A model generated the notes under the pieces. The model had not been told where the DNA came from. It made no database searches and worked only from the letters and a program-made list of their open reading frames with translations. DNA of 64,000 nt from Tragulus kanchil (Eukaryota > Chordata > Mammalia > Artiodactyla > Tragulidae): NCBI GenBank assembly GCA_022376925.1, contig JAIOJX010000004.1, forward strand, positions 5,394,001-5,458,000, written 5' to 3'. Made by a program: the position numbers and the translations under genes. This document shows, piece after piece, positions 1 to 11,052 of the stretch. The first letter of the stretch is position 1. Every line of letters begins with the position of its first letter.

Positions 1-222
1 TCTTACTGTTATTTTTAAGGTTCCAAAAAGTGACCAGAACTAGGGTGCTCTTCCATGACTAGATTTTGTGAGGCTGTACCAGGTCATGGTGATCCGTGGC
101 CCTTAATCCTGTGAAAACGTCCCTCTAAGTATCCCTGAGAGTTCCCTGCTGGGATCTCCGTCCCTGGGGTCGGGGCGCCAGGCCCGCAGCGCTGGGCCAC
201 CTGGGGCGGGCCCCCTTCTCAC
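1..222 (-). other. FAT2 intron after coding exon 18 (partial)
   Basis: This is non-coding sequence left of the exon 18 donor, cut by the window edge. I see no further exon or repeat in it. Confidence 0.6.
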
Positions 223-1030
223 CTTTACAGGAGCAGTTCTTCTCTAGGCGGTGCCGCGGGGTCAGGATGCTGAGCCTGGCTGTGCTGTACGTGGGCCCCA
301 CCCTGGGGTCCAGGCGCACGGTCTCTTGGCAGATCTGTCGCTGGCAGCTTGGCCCCTGGCAGGGCACCACAGGCATGGCTGACCTCATCTGAATTCCCAC
401 CGAGTGCTCCATCTCCTTAGCTGAGCGAGTGATGATGGCTGCCAGCTCCTGGTTGGAGAAGGTCCCCAAGTGCCCCTCAAAGACGAGGAGCACGTCCACC
501 CCAGCCACGGCCTCCGCAGGCTGAAGGCTGGCCAGGTGGATGTTGGCTCGTTTGATGTCCAGCCTGTTGCTGAGGAACCTCTGCAGGTTCCTCCAGTGGT
601 CACTCACCAGCTCCTCTGGGGTGAGCTGGTGGAAGCCCATCCACATGGTCTGCTGCAGAGCCTCCCGCCCCACGTGCCACACGTGCACGTGGACCCCAGC
701 CGTGGTGGAGAAGGTCCCATCGCTGACTGTGACATTGAGCGCGTAGCGGCCCCGAGGCAGCCCCGGGGCAGCGATAATCTTGCCGTCGGTCGCGCCCACT
801 GAGAAGCGCCGGCCCAGGGCCTCCTCCCCCGCAAGGCTGTAGACCAGTGTGTCCTGCGGGTCTCGGTCTGTGGCGTGGATTTTGCCCACCATGCCACCCT
901 GGAACTCCTCCTCCCCGGTGGTGATGAAGATCTCCAGTGGGAGGGCGGAGGGTGGGTAGTGGCTCTGCTCCCTGACGTGGACTCTGACTGCCGTGGAAGA
1001 GGAGAGGGCCGGGGTGCCGCTGTCTGACAC
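223..1030 (-). CDS. FAT2: FAT2 coding exon 18: last cadherin repeat and linker before LamG
   Basis: The exon is 808 nt and open throughout; it starts in phase 0 after CACAG and ends in phase 1 before GTGAG (CTCAC on plus at 218-222). It encodes the end of one cadherin repeat ([18 protein letters not shown]), the final cadherin-like repeat ([20 protein letters not shown]) and a cysteine-containing linker ending NCSCK, the part of FAT-family ectodomains just before the laminin G domain. The match to human FAT2, recalled from memory, is close along the whole exon, with a one-residue difference near [13 protein letters not shown]. The next exons (LamG, EGF, transmembrane, tail) lie left of the window. 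FAT cadherins act at the plasma membrane in cell-cell adhesion and planar organisation of epithelia. Confidence 0.95.
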
Positions 1031-1329
1031 CTGTGGGTGAAGCGGGCACCGAATCAGGACCGCCAGCTGTCGGGGCCTCCCTGCAGCTCCAGGGCAGGCT
1101 CAGCGAGCTGTCGCACTTGAGAAGGAAGAGCATCACTCCAGAAGCACCAAGGGCTGCTTGGGGGCAGTTAGACCCACGCTGCACCACATGGTAAAACTTA
1201 ACTCCCCCACCTTCTCACCTGACCCCTCTCTCAGCCCCTCCTCAGCCTCTCCGGCCACGCACCACCTCCTTCCTGTTGAAGGGCTCTTGTTCAGTCTCTT
1301 CTGGGGTCAGAGTGGGGACGGGCATGTGT

Positions 1330-1620
1330 TCCTCAGCTGAACAAATATGTGTTGAGCCAGGCCCTCCACTACGATCAGGAGAAAAGAGGTCAGAAGAGGT
1401 GACAGACAGGCAACAGCAGGTGTCGGGCCCTCGGGTGGGAAAGAGTGCTCGGCACAGCAAGGAGGGAACAGTGTGGACGAGCAGGCAGGACCCAGGACCA
1501 GGGGTGAGCAGAGAGGTAACCCAGGCCGTTACTGACGGGCTGCGGAGCACAAGGTTAGATTTCAGTCAGAGACACGAAAAGCCACCGAAGGTTTTAAGCA
1601 AGGTGGTGATGTAATCGCAT
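1330..1620 (-). mobile_element. L2 fragment, antisense
   Basis: On plus the segment reads like the reverse of the L2 3' region: a 'gtgttgagccaggccct' start and an 'aaggttttaagcaaggtggtgatgtaatc' type end, split here for length. It is an old, diverged copy identified by eye. Confidence 0.5.
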
Positions 1621-1944
1621 CGAAGGAGAAGATGGGGAATCAGAAATGCCTTTCTTTTGCCCATTTTTTTTAATTTTTATTTTTTGTTATGCAAGCCCTT
1701 GCATGTCTCTTGCCCATTTCACCAAAGCATCTCTACAGCTTTCTGCCTGGACTTAGGCAGACGAGGGCGGAGCTTTCCTTCCTCTCCTCAGTAACATTAT
1801 CACTTCCTCAGCTGCCAGCAAGGGTCCTCAAGGTTTTCCCTACAATGATATCTTGTTCCTGTGGATTTGCTTTGAGTGGGCAAAAAACGTACGATAATAC
1901 ACTGACTCCTGGAAATTATGGGTAACACGGATGAGATATCAATA

Positions 1945-2185
1945 ACAATGGTAATAATTAATATTGCTGCTAAGTGTTATAATATTTAACTAACATTAAC
2001 TGAGTACAAACTGTGTGCCAGTCACTCTTACATGCTTTAAATATGTGATCATAGTTTATCTTTCTTCTGAGGAAGGTGTCCTGAAGTGTCCTATTTTACA
2101 AAAGATATAACTGAGTAGGTCAAGGAATGTGCTCAAGGTCACACAGCAGGTAAAGCCAGAGCAGAATTTGCTGGCCTATGGTGCC
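1945..2185 (-). mobile_element. MIR SINE, antisense
   Basis: It carries the hallmark reverse-MIR order: 'ctgtgtgccagtcac', then 'ttttacaaaagatataactgag', then 'caaggtcacacagcaggta'. It is an ancient mammalian SINE with no coding role. Confidence 0.75.
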
Positions 2186-2479
2186 TCCCAGTGAAGGAAA
2201 GTGGAAACACAGGACAAATGCGAGAGAGTGATGAGTTACTAATTATCTGAGCCAGGATACAGAGATCAGGAAGCTGTTGCCTTTCATCTCTTACCTGGGC
2301 AATCATACCTATGCTCTGAGCTTTGAAGACCCTGTGCATTAGCCCACACCTGTTCTCTGAGCTGATGACTCCTGCTCCCACTACCTGTTGGACACCTCCA
2401 CTTACACATCTCATGGACACCTGAAAGATAACATGTGCTACGCAGAGCCATCATTTTACCCCACAAACCTGTCCTTCCC

Positions 2480-3425
2480 AATCCCAAATCTTTCCAGTCT
2501 CATAAATGGCCCTTCCACCCAGACTCCACTGGAGCCAAGACGCTGGGGGTGGTCCTGATTCTTCTTTGTCCTCTCTCTCCCTATATCCAGCCCGCCACCA
2601 ATTTCCATTTATTTCCAAACAAAGCCTGTCGCAAATCTGCCCACTTGTTCATCACCTCAAGGTTTCAGCACCACCTGCCTCCAGCTTAGATGACAGGTCT
2701 CCTTCAACCACTCACCCCTTTCGACTGACTTTCTCTAGAATTTCAAAAAGGAGCTTCCTGAGACACAAGGGTCACTTGCCTGCTTGAAACCCTCCCATCA
2801 CTTCTCTCTGCACCTGGAATAGAATCTAAAAGTATTACGAAGGCTTATCGCTAGGGTGACTCTACTTCCTGGTTAGCCCAGGACAATCTTGATTTTCATC
2901 TGTCAAAAATCAGCAATTACTACAGACTGACTATTTTTAGTGTCTCTCTCATTCTGCGGAGCATCATAGTTTGGACCTCAAATAACATGGCCATCCAAGC
3001 TAGGAGGCTCCCATGGGCTGCCCAACCCATCCCTTCAGCTTCATCCCCATCAGTGCTCAACAGGTGCTGACCACAGGACCATGTCTCAGGTCACTTCCAG
3101 CTCTTTCCCCATGTGGGACTGGTCTCATCTTGTTCTTCCTGCCTGTGACACTCCCCTGCCCCCTTTTCACGGGGCCAGCTCCTCACGTCTCAAGTCCAAT
3201 ATCCCTTCCTCACGAAGGCAGCCACCCTCTGAATATGTCTCCTCCGGGCCTTATGAGCTTCCCATCCCTTCTTTCCTCATCTGTTGATTGTTTATTTCCA
3301 TAATGGGAATCGAAAGCCCATGGGGACAGAATCACCCCGCCTTCTTTCCCCTGCTATATTACTAGCAGCTGGCATGAGACCCAGCCTATGACAGGTACTC
3401 AGCAGATGCTGAATGAATGAATGCC
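2480..3425 (+). mobile_element. L2 3' region, sense
   Basis: A pyrimidine-rich body with the typical L2 order (short-ORF debris, 'aaaccctcccatcacttctc', 'gaatagaatctaaaa') ends in 'gacaggtactcagcagatgctgaatgaatgaatg', the classic L2 3' end. It is diverged and possibly interrupted. Confidence 0.6.
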
Positions 3426-3749
3426 TGGCAGGCTGGCTGGCGGAATGGACGACTACATCACCCTGAGCCCAGAGAAGTTCACAGAGTAGTAGGAGCCACT
3501 AGATTTGAGATTTAGGAAAGGGATTTAGGGAAATGAAATGAGGGAGAAACGTTTGATCACCAGCTTGGCTGCTTTTTCCTGGGCAGTTCTTCTACAGCCC
3601 ATAATATTATCACTATTCCCCTGCACGTGTGTATGTGTTCTCTCACTGGACCTTGGCACTGAAACCAGGGTGATCATTAGCCAAATCTGTTTCACCTGCC
3701 TTCACTCATCATGGTCATTCTAAGACCTGCATCTGCATATAACCTAAAC

Positions 3750-4220
3750 AGTGAGATGTTTGCCTGAGTTACTTTCCAGGACTTGGAGTCAACAGTGTCT
3801 AGTGGGAGCTGAGCTGGTTCAGACAGGGCAGGACCACCGGCCCTTTAACTGGGCATGTCCAAGTGTCTGCTTGGTGACCTCGACATCAGAGGGTAGAAAA
3901 CGCCATCCTTGGGTACTGTAACTTAGTAACACCTGTGGCAGAATGGTGCTCATGGACAGCAGCTTTTTTCAATCACCTTTCCACGTGTGCCCCTCACTCC
4001 CCATGCCTTACACTGCCCTGGCCCTTTATTCTTTATCCCATGAGCACCCACAGCCCCTTGCCTTCCAGGAGGCAGTTCTGAGACCTGCTGTCCTGTCTCC
4101 TTGCCTGGCTGCCTTGCTAATAAACCTGCTCTTCACCATGGACTTTGACAGCTCAGCATTTTGGCTTGCTGTGAGGCTGGATAAACCAAACATCAGTTCT
4201 TGGAGGTAGGTCTTTAACAA
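3750..4220 (+). mobile_element. LTR-like segment (ERV1/MER type)
   Basis: A GC-moderate segment ends with 'gctaataaacctgctcttcacc' (AATAAA near 4118) and 'cattttggcttgctgtgaggctgg', similar to the R/U5 end of mammalian ERV1-group solo LTRs. I could not fix the TG...CA ends or a target-site duplication, so the class is tentative. Confidence 0.4.
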
Positions 4221-4304
4221 GCCTTGAGGTTCAGAAAGCTGTCCTGGCCAGACTCGAGGAGTTACATCCAGGGTGAGGGAGTTTCTGTTCTGAGAGCCGG
4301 GTAG

Positions 4305-4530
4305 GGAGAAGAGCTTGGAGCCAGAGTCCTGCGGGCTGGAGCAGCCCAGCTCTAGCGCTTATTAGTAGCATCACTTTAAATCCGTCTCTTAATCTCCGTG
4401 CGCCTCAGTCACCACATCTGAAAAGTGGGGTGATACTGTACTTGCCCTAGAACATGGTGTGGGGATTTAGTGTGGTGATGCGTGTGAAGCACTCAGCCCA
4501 GGGCCCGGCGTGTAGTAAGAGCTCTCTGCA
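4305..4530 (+). mobile_element. MIR SINE, sense
   Basis: The sense MIR order is visible: 'ttggagccagagtcctgcgg', then 'cctcagtcaccacatctgaa', then 'gtgtgaagcactcagcccag' and 'gtagtaagagctc'. Confidence 0.75.
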
Positions 4531-4559
4531 TTGTTTTTTCTAGTAAGAGTAGCACTGGT

Positions 4560-4850
4560 GTTGCTTTTATTCATTTATTATTTTTTACTGGAGTAAAATT
4601 GCCTTGCTCTGTTGCATTAGTTTCTGCAGTGTAGCAAAGTGAGTCAGCTATATGCATACATATATACAGCTATACACACATACACATCCCCTCCCTCTTT
4701 ATTTTAATTTGCATTGATTTGTTTTCTGTTGGAGGCTAATTGCTTTACACTATTGCGTTGGTTTCTGCCATACATCACCATGAATCAGCCAGGGGCATGC
4801 ACGTGTCCTCTCCCTCTTGAACCTCCCTCCCGTCCCACCTACCCCCATCC
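4560..4850 (-). mobile_element. Two L1 3'-end fragments, antisense
   Basis: Positions 4575-4697 resemble the reversed 3' UTR of mammalian L1 ('gcaaagtgagtcagctatat'). Positions 4700-4850 match the reversed 3' end of ruminant L1 ('gttggaggctaattgcttta', 'gccatacatcaccatgaatc'). They lie end to end, a few bases left of exon 17. Confidence 0.65.
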
Positions 4851-4986
4851 TAGCAGCCAGTGTCGTCACGGAGCCCCAAGCTGAGCTCCCAGGGCCCTAC
4901 AGCAGCTTCCCACCGGCTACCTGTTAGCCCTACCGGCACACTTTCTATCCCCACGGTCACCCCCAGGGGCCCCACACAGCTCTCAC

Positions 4987-5184
4987 CTCGATCTGAAGCT
5001 GATACCACTCCTGGACTCTCCGGCTCAGGCCTGCGGTGGTCACCAGCCATCCGTCGGGGCTCACTCGGAAGGCAGAGGCGTCATTTCCCTTGGTGATTCG
5101 GAATGAGAAGGGGGGACCGTTCTCCGGGGAGTCCGAGTCGCTCAGGATCAGCTGCAGGACTCTGCTGCCAATGGGGGCGTTTTC
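4987..5184 (-). CDS. FAT2: FAT2 coding exon 17: cadherin repeat part
   Basis: The exon is 198 nt, 66 codons, phase 0 to 0, with acceptor TCTCAG and donor GTGAGA. It encodes [20 protein letters not shown] through QEWYQLQIE. It starts inside a cadherin repeat at the ENxPxG strand-A motif and ends at the strand-F/G region (YQLQIE); the repeat continues into exon 18 (VSDSG). It is present once, with an intact reading frame. The match to human FAT2 recalled from memory is close. Confidence 0.95.
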
Positions 5185-6785
5185 CTGAGACCAAGAGTGA
5201 CAGGCACTCAGAGCAGGGTGCGTCCCAGTCCTTCCTCTCACACCTTTTGGACCCTCTTCTCTAGGACGAGCCCTCGGCCCCAGGCCTGCTCCCAGGTCGT
5301 GCCTGCTCTTGAGCTGCCATCCCCTCATCCTGCCTGTCTGTGAACTAGTGGTTGACTTTATTCGTCTAGAGCAGAGCTGCCTGAGAGCAGTGCTGGGTTC
5401 TAGAAATAAAGGCCGTTGGAGCTGAAAGGGTTTTCAGAGTCCCTTTATCCTACAGGACGGTGACTTGTCCGAGTCACAGAGCTGATGACTCATGTATACA
5501 AATTAGTGCCTGAGATCTGTGTGAGAATTCTGTGATTCATAGGGTCAGTTGAAAACCTAGAGACAGTTTCCTGATTAGAGGACCAATGGAACCCACATCC
5601 AATGTGAAAATTCAAAGACAATTAGGAATTCAACTGAGATGTCTTTATAACACAGGAATTCAGCATGCTGTAATATTTACAATGTTTGTTTGCTGTCTTT
5701 TTAACACCAAAACCTTCTCTAGAAACGTAGTCTTATGAGCAGAAAGTGATAGTTTTACATTCCACAGATAGCCTGCCCTTTCTTTCTTAGAAAACGCTGC
5801 TTTTATTCAGGTATCGCAATACCCTCAGCAAAGATATACTTGTCCTAAGAGGAGACAGACTATGATTGGTTTAAGTCAGTTGTAACAATCTGATTTCCCA
5901 TGCCTGTGTTTTGGTTTAAGGGTGATCATGTAATCCAATTCTGACCGTTGGAGGAGTCTAACAGGTGGGGGTTCTGAAAAGTTGTCTTCTTTGATAAAAA
6001 CAGACTCTGCAAAAGCTTTCTTCTCCTGTTTGCCTTTGAAGGCGTCTGGGCAAGCATGGGAGGCTGGAGCTGCAGCAGCCCTTTCATAACCACAAGGAAA
6101 AAGGCGAGTCTGTTTTGAAGAAAGGAAGCCAAAACTTATGATATCATTTTTGTGGCTGAAATAACGAATTCTGGAATGGATTTTCCCACTATCAGACTTT
6201 TTGTCATGTTAATTAATAAGGCCTTATTATTTAATAAACTTTTAGTCAAGTGATCTGTTATTAGCAGCCAAAGCATCCTAACTTATAATGTCCAAAACAG
6301 GTGAAAGTGGGGTGACCCTAATGGATGGACATGGGACTCAGAATTCTGTGCTTATACCCATGTCCTTACCGCTTTCTGTGTGATCACAATTCCCCATAGA
6401 ATCCCAAGGCCTTCTCCAAATCTCATCCATGAACCATTCGTATAGTGGGAAGAGCTTGGGATCTGGAAAATCTTTTGAGTTCAGATCCCAAATTTGGCAC
6501 ATTTTGACTGTGGCGCATTTCTGTACCCCCACTTGAAAAACCTGTAAAGTGGGTACCGTCTACTTCCACGTGGCCATGTGAGTCCCTTGAGATAACGGAT
6601 GCAGAGGAACCTAGCTGTGTCTCAGTACTTGTTAATCATATAATCCAGTCCCCTTCAGGAGGCCGGTCGCCTTTAGGGGTATCGAGGCAAGGTCACAGGG
6701 ACTGGGTGGGCTGGCGCCAGTGGTGAGCACCTCCACCCGGAGGGAAGAGGACGGATTCAGGACGCTTTTGGCAGCCTGAGCCTAC
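5185..6785 (-). other. FAT2 intron between coding exons 16 and 17
   Basis: The left half (5185-5850) shows nothing I can name. A MaLR-type LTR occupies about 5850-6295. The right part from 6246 belongs to the first 1.1-kb duplicated unit. Confidence 0.6.
5850..6295 (+). mobile_element. MLT1-like (ERVL-MaLR) LTR remnant
   Basis: 'gtgatcatgtaatccaattc' at the 5' side and 'aataaacttttagtcaagtg' plus 'tctgttattagcagccaaag' and 'catcctaacttata' at the 3' side follow the MLT1 layout. The last 48 nt are repeated at 7364-7411 because of the first tandem duplication. Confidence 0.55.
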
Positions 6786-6929
6786 CTGGACGGAGGTGCT
6801 GTAGTTGAGCTGGAAGAACCTTGGTGGGTTGTCATTGACATCGACCACTTGGATAGCGACGTTGGTGTCCTCATAGAGTGGGGGCTGCCCGCTGTCTGTG
6901 GCTCGGAGCTTCAGGGAATAGCTAGAAGT
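6786..6929 (-). CDS. FAT2: FAT2 coding exon 16 (left copy)
   Basis: The exon is 144 nt, 48 codons, phase 0 to 0, with acceptor CTGTAG and donor GTAGGC. It encodes [20 protein letters not shown] through [19 protein letters not shown]. It holds the end of one cadherin repeat with the calcium-binding inter-repeat motif DVNDNPPRF, and strand A of the next. The exon is identical in the right copy at 7902-8045. Only one of the two is likely to exist in the genome. Confidence 0.93.
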
Positions 6930-7049
6930 CTACAGCAAGATGCCCGGGGCAGAATTAACAACAGGACCCCTCAGTTCTTCCCCCTGCTGCATGACTCCTA
7001 TTTTTAGAAAAATTAGATGAAGACACTCCCTGTGCTTACCCTCATTGCC

Positions 7050-7275
7050 CTCCTGTAGCACTCTAGTGCTCAGGCTCTGGAGTCAGCTGGTAGTAGGTAT
7101 GACTTCCAACTTAATGATTTACTGGCTGTGAAACCTTGGGAACGTGACTAAACTTGTGTGAGAATGATACCAGGGCCCACCTCCTGGGATTACTTTAAGG
7201 ACCAAACGGTATAATGCATGCACATCACATAGCAAAGTCCCTGGGACAAAGCAGGTGCTCAGTAAATAACTTGTT
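7050..7275 (+). mobile_element. MIR SINE, sense (repeated at about 8168-8392)
   Basis: 'ctcaggctctggagtcagct', 'ctggctgtgaaaccttggga' and 'aagcaggtgctcagtaaata' follow MIR order. The second occurrence is the right copy of duplication 1. Confidence 0.7.
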
Positions 7276-7901
7276 ATAATGATCTAATGACTCCTGGTTA
7301 ATAGTGAGAAGCTGGCCTGAGCTCTTTCCAGAAGGTTAAAGGTCACTCAGCCCCTCTCCTGCCTCAAGTGATCTGTTATTAGCAGCCAAAGCATCCTAAC
7401 TTATAATGTCCAAAACAGGTGAAAGTGGGGTGACCCTAATGGATGGACATGGGACTCAGAATTCTGTGCTTATACCCATGTCCTTACCGCTTTCTGTGTG
7501 ATCACAATTCCCCATAGAATCCCAAGGCCTTCTCCAAATCTCATCCATGAACCATTCGTATAGTGGGAAGAGCTTGGGATCTGGAAAATCTTTGAGTTCA
7601 TATCCCAAATTTGGCACATTTTGACTGTGGCGCATTTCTGTACCCCCACTTGAAAAACCTGTAAAGTGGGTACCGTCTACTTCCACGTGGCCATGTGAGT
7701 CCCTTGAGATAACGGATGCAGAGGAACCTAGCTGTGTCTCAGTACTTGTTAATCATATAATCCAGTCCCCTTCAGGAGGCCGGTCGCCTTTAGGGGTATC
7801 GAGGCAAGGTCACAGGGACTGGGTGGGCTGGCGCCAGTGGTGAGCACCTCCACCCGGAGGAAGAGGACGGATTCAGGACGCTTTTGGCAGCCTGAGCCTA
7901 C

Positions 7902-8045
7902 CTGGACGGAGGTGCTGTAGTTGAGCTGGAAGAACCTTGGTGGGTTGTCATTGACATCGACCACTTGGATAGCGACGTTGGTGTCCTCATAGAGTGGGGG
8001 CTGCCCGCTGTCTGTGGCTCGGAGCTTCAGGGAATAGCTAGAAGT
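7902..8045 (-). CDS. FAT2: FAT2 coding exon 16 (right copy of the duplication)
   Basis: This is the same 144-nt exon as 6786-6929, with the same splice signals. It lies in the right half of tandem duplication 1. If real, it would add 48 residues in frame and repeat half a cadherin domain. An assembly overlap is far more likely. Confidence 0.85.
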
Positions 8046-8667
8046 CTACAGCAAGATGCCCGGGGCAGAATTAACAACAGGACCCCTCAGTTCTTCCCCC
8101 TGCTGCATGACTCCTATTTTTAGAAAAATTAGATGAAGACACTCCCTGTGCTTACCCTCATTGCCCTCCTGTAGCACTCTAGTGCTCAGGCTCTGGAGTC
8201 AGCTGGTAGTAGGTATGACTTCCAACTTAATGATTTACTGGCTGTGAAACCTTGGGAACGTGACTAAACTTGTGTGAGAATGATACCAGGGCCCACCTCC
8301 TGGGATTACTTTAAGGACCAAACGGTATAATGCATGCACATCACATAGCAAAGTCCCTGGGACAAAGCAGGTGCTCAGTAAATAACTTGTTATAATGATC
8401 TAATGACTCCTGGTTAATAGTGAGAAGCTGGCCTGAGCTCTTTCCAGAAGGTTAAAGGTCACTCAGCCCCTCTCCTGCCTCTAGCTTTACATGCCCCAGA
8501 CAGAGGCTCCACATAGAAGAGGAATGGGGGACATTGACAGCAGGTCTGGAGAGGCACAGGCTGGGCTGTTGACCACAGTTCACAAGCCTCTGAGCCTGCA
8601 GCAGGGCTACAATCTGCTCCAAAGAGCTCAGAAGAAGAGCTCCGAAGGCCCCTCCCACACGACTCAC

Positions 8668-8805
8668 CTGCTCCCAGTCCAGGGCTTTGGCCACCTGTAG
8701 TTGCCCTTTCTTGGGGTGGATGGAGAAGTGTCCAAGCTGATTTCCTCCTATGAGGCTGTAGGTGATGGCACTGTTTAGGGGTCCGTCTTCGTCAGTCGCT
8801 GACAC
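8668..8805 (-). CDS. FAT2: FAT2 coding exon 15 (left copy)
   Basis: The exon is 138 nt, 46 codons, phase 0 to 0, with acceptor CTGCAG and donor GTGAGT. It encodes [20 protein letters not shown] through [11 protein letters not shown]. This is the first half of a cadherin repeat, with the DxD-type calcium motif ([10 protein letters not shown]). The usual LDRE motif reads LDWE here in both copies. It continues into exon 16 (TSSYSLK). Confidence 0.93.
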
Positions 8806-8999
8806 CTGCAGTGGAGGCGGGTGATGGTTGTGAATGGAGGACAGGGGGGCCAGAGAGGAGTCTTGGCCCCTGGGAGTCTAGGAGCACAGGCGTGTGCCTG
8901 CCCCATAGACTGTCCTTGGGCTGGAAGTCCCTGGCCCACAGTCGTCCTTGCCACGGGAATCTCTCCATTTATGTCCTGGTGTGGACGTCAGCATGCCAT

Positions 9000-9460
9000 G
9001 GTTCATTCATTTATCTGTCCGTTCAGTCACTCCTTCATTTTATTCATTCACTCATAGCTGACAGAGTACTAAGATCCTGTGCTAGGAGTTGAGGAAAACA
9101 TGCCAAAATGAATGAGTCCTCAGGAAGCTTAATGTCTAATTTTATAGACAGGTCTAGTCTGGACCAAAGTATGCTCAACTTTATGGCGATAAATTTCACC
9201 TGGGGAGATTAGATGAGGATTCATGAAGCGTTGAAGGATAAGGAAATCTTCTGGAAGTGGAGTCAGCATTCCAGGCATAGGAAACAATATGAGCCCAGGC
9301 ATATGAAACTACAGAGGATGTTTGGGGAAGCTCTTTCTGTGTGGTTGGATCACAGGGTGGAAGGAGAGGAAAACCTCAAATATGGGCGTGAAGAGATTGG
9401 CTTCACTCCATGAAGCGGGGAACCACTACATGTTTAAATGCAAAGAGGTGTTGTTTGGTG
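9000..9460 (-). mobile_element. L2 fragment, antisense (repeated at about 10110-10570)
   Basis: It opens with 'ttcattcatttatctgtcc' and 'cattcactcatagctgacag', followed by the reversed L2 body ('gcattccaggcataggaaac', 'ggttggatcacagggtggaa'). It is an old, diverged copy. Confidence 0.5.
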
Positions 9461-9776
9461 TCTGCTCCTTCCTCTCCCACACCTGGCAATTCTCTGGGCC
9501 TCTCATGCCCATTCTTTCAGTACCTGATCTACATTATCAAACATGGCTCTTTCCAGAAGGTTAAAGGTCACTCAGCCCCTCTCCTGCCTCTAGCTTTACA
9601 TGCCCCAGACAGAGGCTCCACATAGAAGAGGAATGGGGGACATTGACAGCAGGTCTGGAGAGGCACAGGCTGGGCTGTTGACCACAGTTCACAAGCCTCT
9701 GAGCCTGCAGCAGGGCTACAATCTGCTCCAAAGAGCTCAGAAGAAGAGCTCCGAAGGCCCCTCCCACACGACTCAC

Positions 9777-9914
9777 CTGCTCCCAGTCCAGGGCTTTGGC
9801 CACCTGTAGTTGCCCTTTCTTGGGGTGGATGGAGAAGTGTCCAAGCTGATTTCCTCCTATGAGGCTGTAGGTGATGGCACTGTTTAGGGGTCCGTCTTCG
9901 TCAGTCGCTGACAC
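9777..9914 (-). CDS. FAT2: FAT2 coding exon 15 (right copy of the duplication)
   Basis: It is identical to 8668-8805, including the LDWE variant, with the same splice sites. It sits in the right half of tandem duplication 2 and is probably not a second genomic exon. Confidence 0.85.
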
Positions 9915-10837
9915 CTGCAGTGGAGGCGGGTGATGGTTGTGAATGGAGGACAGGGGGGCCAGAGAGGAGTCTTGGCCCCTGGGAGTCTAGGAGCACAGGC
10001 GTGTGCCTGCCCCATAGACTGTCCTTGGGCTGGAAGTCCCTGGCCCACAGTCGTCCTTGCCACGGGAATCTCTCCATTTATGTCCTGGTGTGGACGTCAG
10101 CATGCCATGGTTCATTCATTTATCTGTCCGTTCAGTCACTCCTTCATTTTATTCATTCACTCATAGCTGACAGAGTACTAAGATCCTGTGCTAGGAGTTG
10201 AGGAAAACATGCCAAAATGAATGAGTCCTCAGGAAGCTTAATGTCTAATTTTATAGACAGGTCTAGTCTGGACCAAAGTATGCTCAACTTTATGGCGATA
10301 AATTTCACCTGGGGAGATTAGATGAGGATTCATGAAGCGTTGAAGGATAAGGAAATCTTCTGGAAGTGGAGTCAGCATTCCAGGCATAGGAAACAATATG
10401 AGCCCAGGCATATGAAACTACAGAGGATGTTTGGGGAAGCTCTTTCTGTGTGGTTGGATCACAGGGTGGAAGGAGAGGAAAACCTCAAATATGGGCGTGA
10501 AGAGATTGGCTTCACTCCATGAAGCGGGGAACCACTACATGTTTAAATGCAAAGAGGTGTTGTTTGGTGTCTGCTCCTTCCTCTCCTCCCACACCCTGGC
10601 AATTCTCTGGGCCTCTCCCATGCCCATTCTTTCAGTACCTGATCTACATTATCAAACATGGCTCTAAGACATGTTGTCACAACAGAGTTTGGTTGAGTGG
10701 CTACAAGTCAGAGTCAGGTCAACACTCTATTAATTGATTAAATAATTTATGCCCATAGATACTGGAGAAGGGAGAGATAAGAACCCACCCCAGAGTCTCT
10801 GCCCCAGCCCACAGAGGATAAAATCACGGATTCTTAC

Positions 10838-11052
10838 TGTGAGCACAACATCTCCCACGATGGCATTCTCTAAGACCCGTGCGCTGTACAGCTCCTGGGG
10901 GAATCTGGGCCAGTGTTCATTCACATCAGTGACATTGACCACGATTGTGGTCATGTCAGTAAGGGAGGAAGAGCCCTTCCGGCTGCATTCGATGGACAGG
11001 AAGTACTTGGGGCTGGTCTCAAAGTCCAGACTCTTGTTGACGTACAGGATCC
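10838..11052 (-). CDS. FAT2: FAT2 coding exon 14 (left copy)
   Basis: The exon is 215 nt, phase 1 in and phase 0 out, with acceptor TTTAG and donor GTAAGA. It encodes [20 protein letters not shown] through [20 protein letters not shown] and ends GDVVLT. It covers the second half of one cadherin repeat, an inter-repeat motif in the variant form DVNEHWPRF, and strand A of the next repeat. The length is not a multiple of three, so using both copies would shift the frame. Confidence 0.93.

Larger units (their letters stand above)
1031..4986 (-). other. FAT2 intron between coding exons 17 and 18
   Basis: This 3.96-kb intron holds no second gene. It contains remnants of L2, MIR, an LTR-like segment and two L1 3'-end fragments, listed separately. 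The stretches at 1031-1330 and 3430-3750 show nothing I can name. Confidence 0.7.
6246..8481. repeat. Tandem duplication 1 (offset 1,118 bp)
   Basis: Positions 6246-7365 recur at 7364-8481, almost identical apart from a few substitutions and 1-nt indels (for example 'tcttttgag' against 'tctttgag'). The unit carries coding exon 16 and an intronic MIR. The copies abut directly. I read this as an unmerged contig overlap rather than a genomic duplication. Confidence 0.9.
8437..10665. repeat. Tandem duplication 2 (offset 1,109-1,115 bp)
   Basis: Positions 8437-9550 recur at 9546-10665. Differences cluster near the right end of the left copy (about 9475-9510, where the right copy has extra bases). 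It carries coding exon 15 and an L2 fragment. Its first 45 nt also occur at 7321-7365, so this segment is present three times. Confidence 0.9.
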
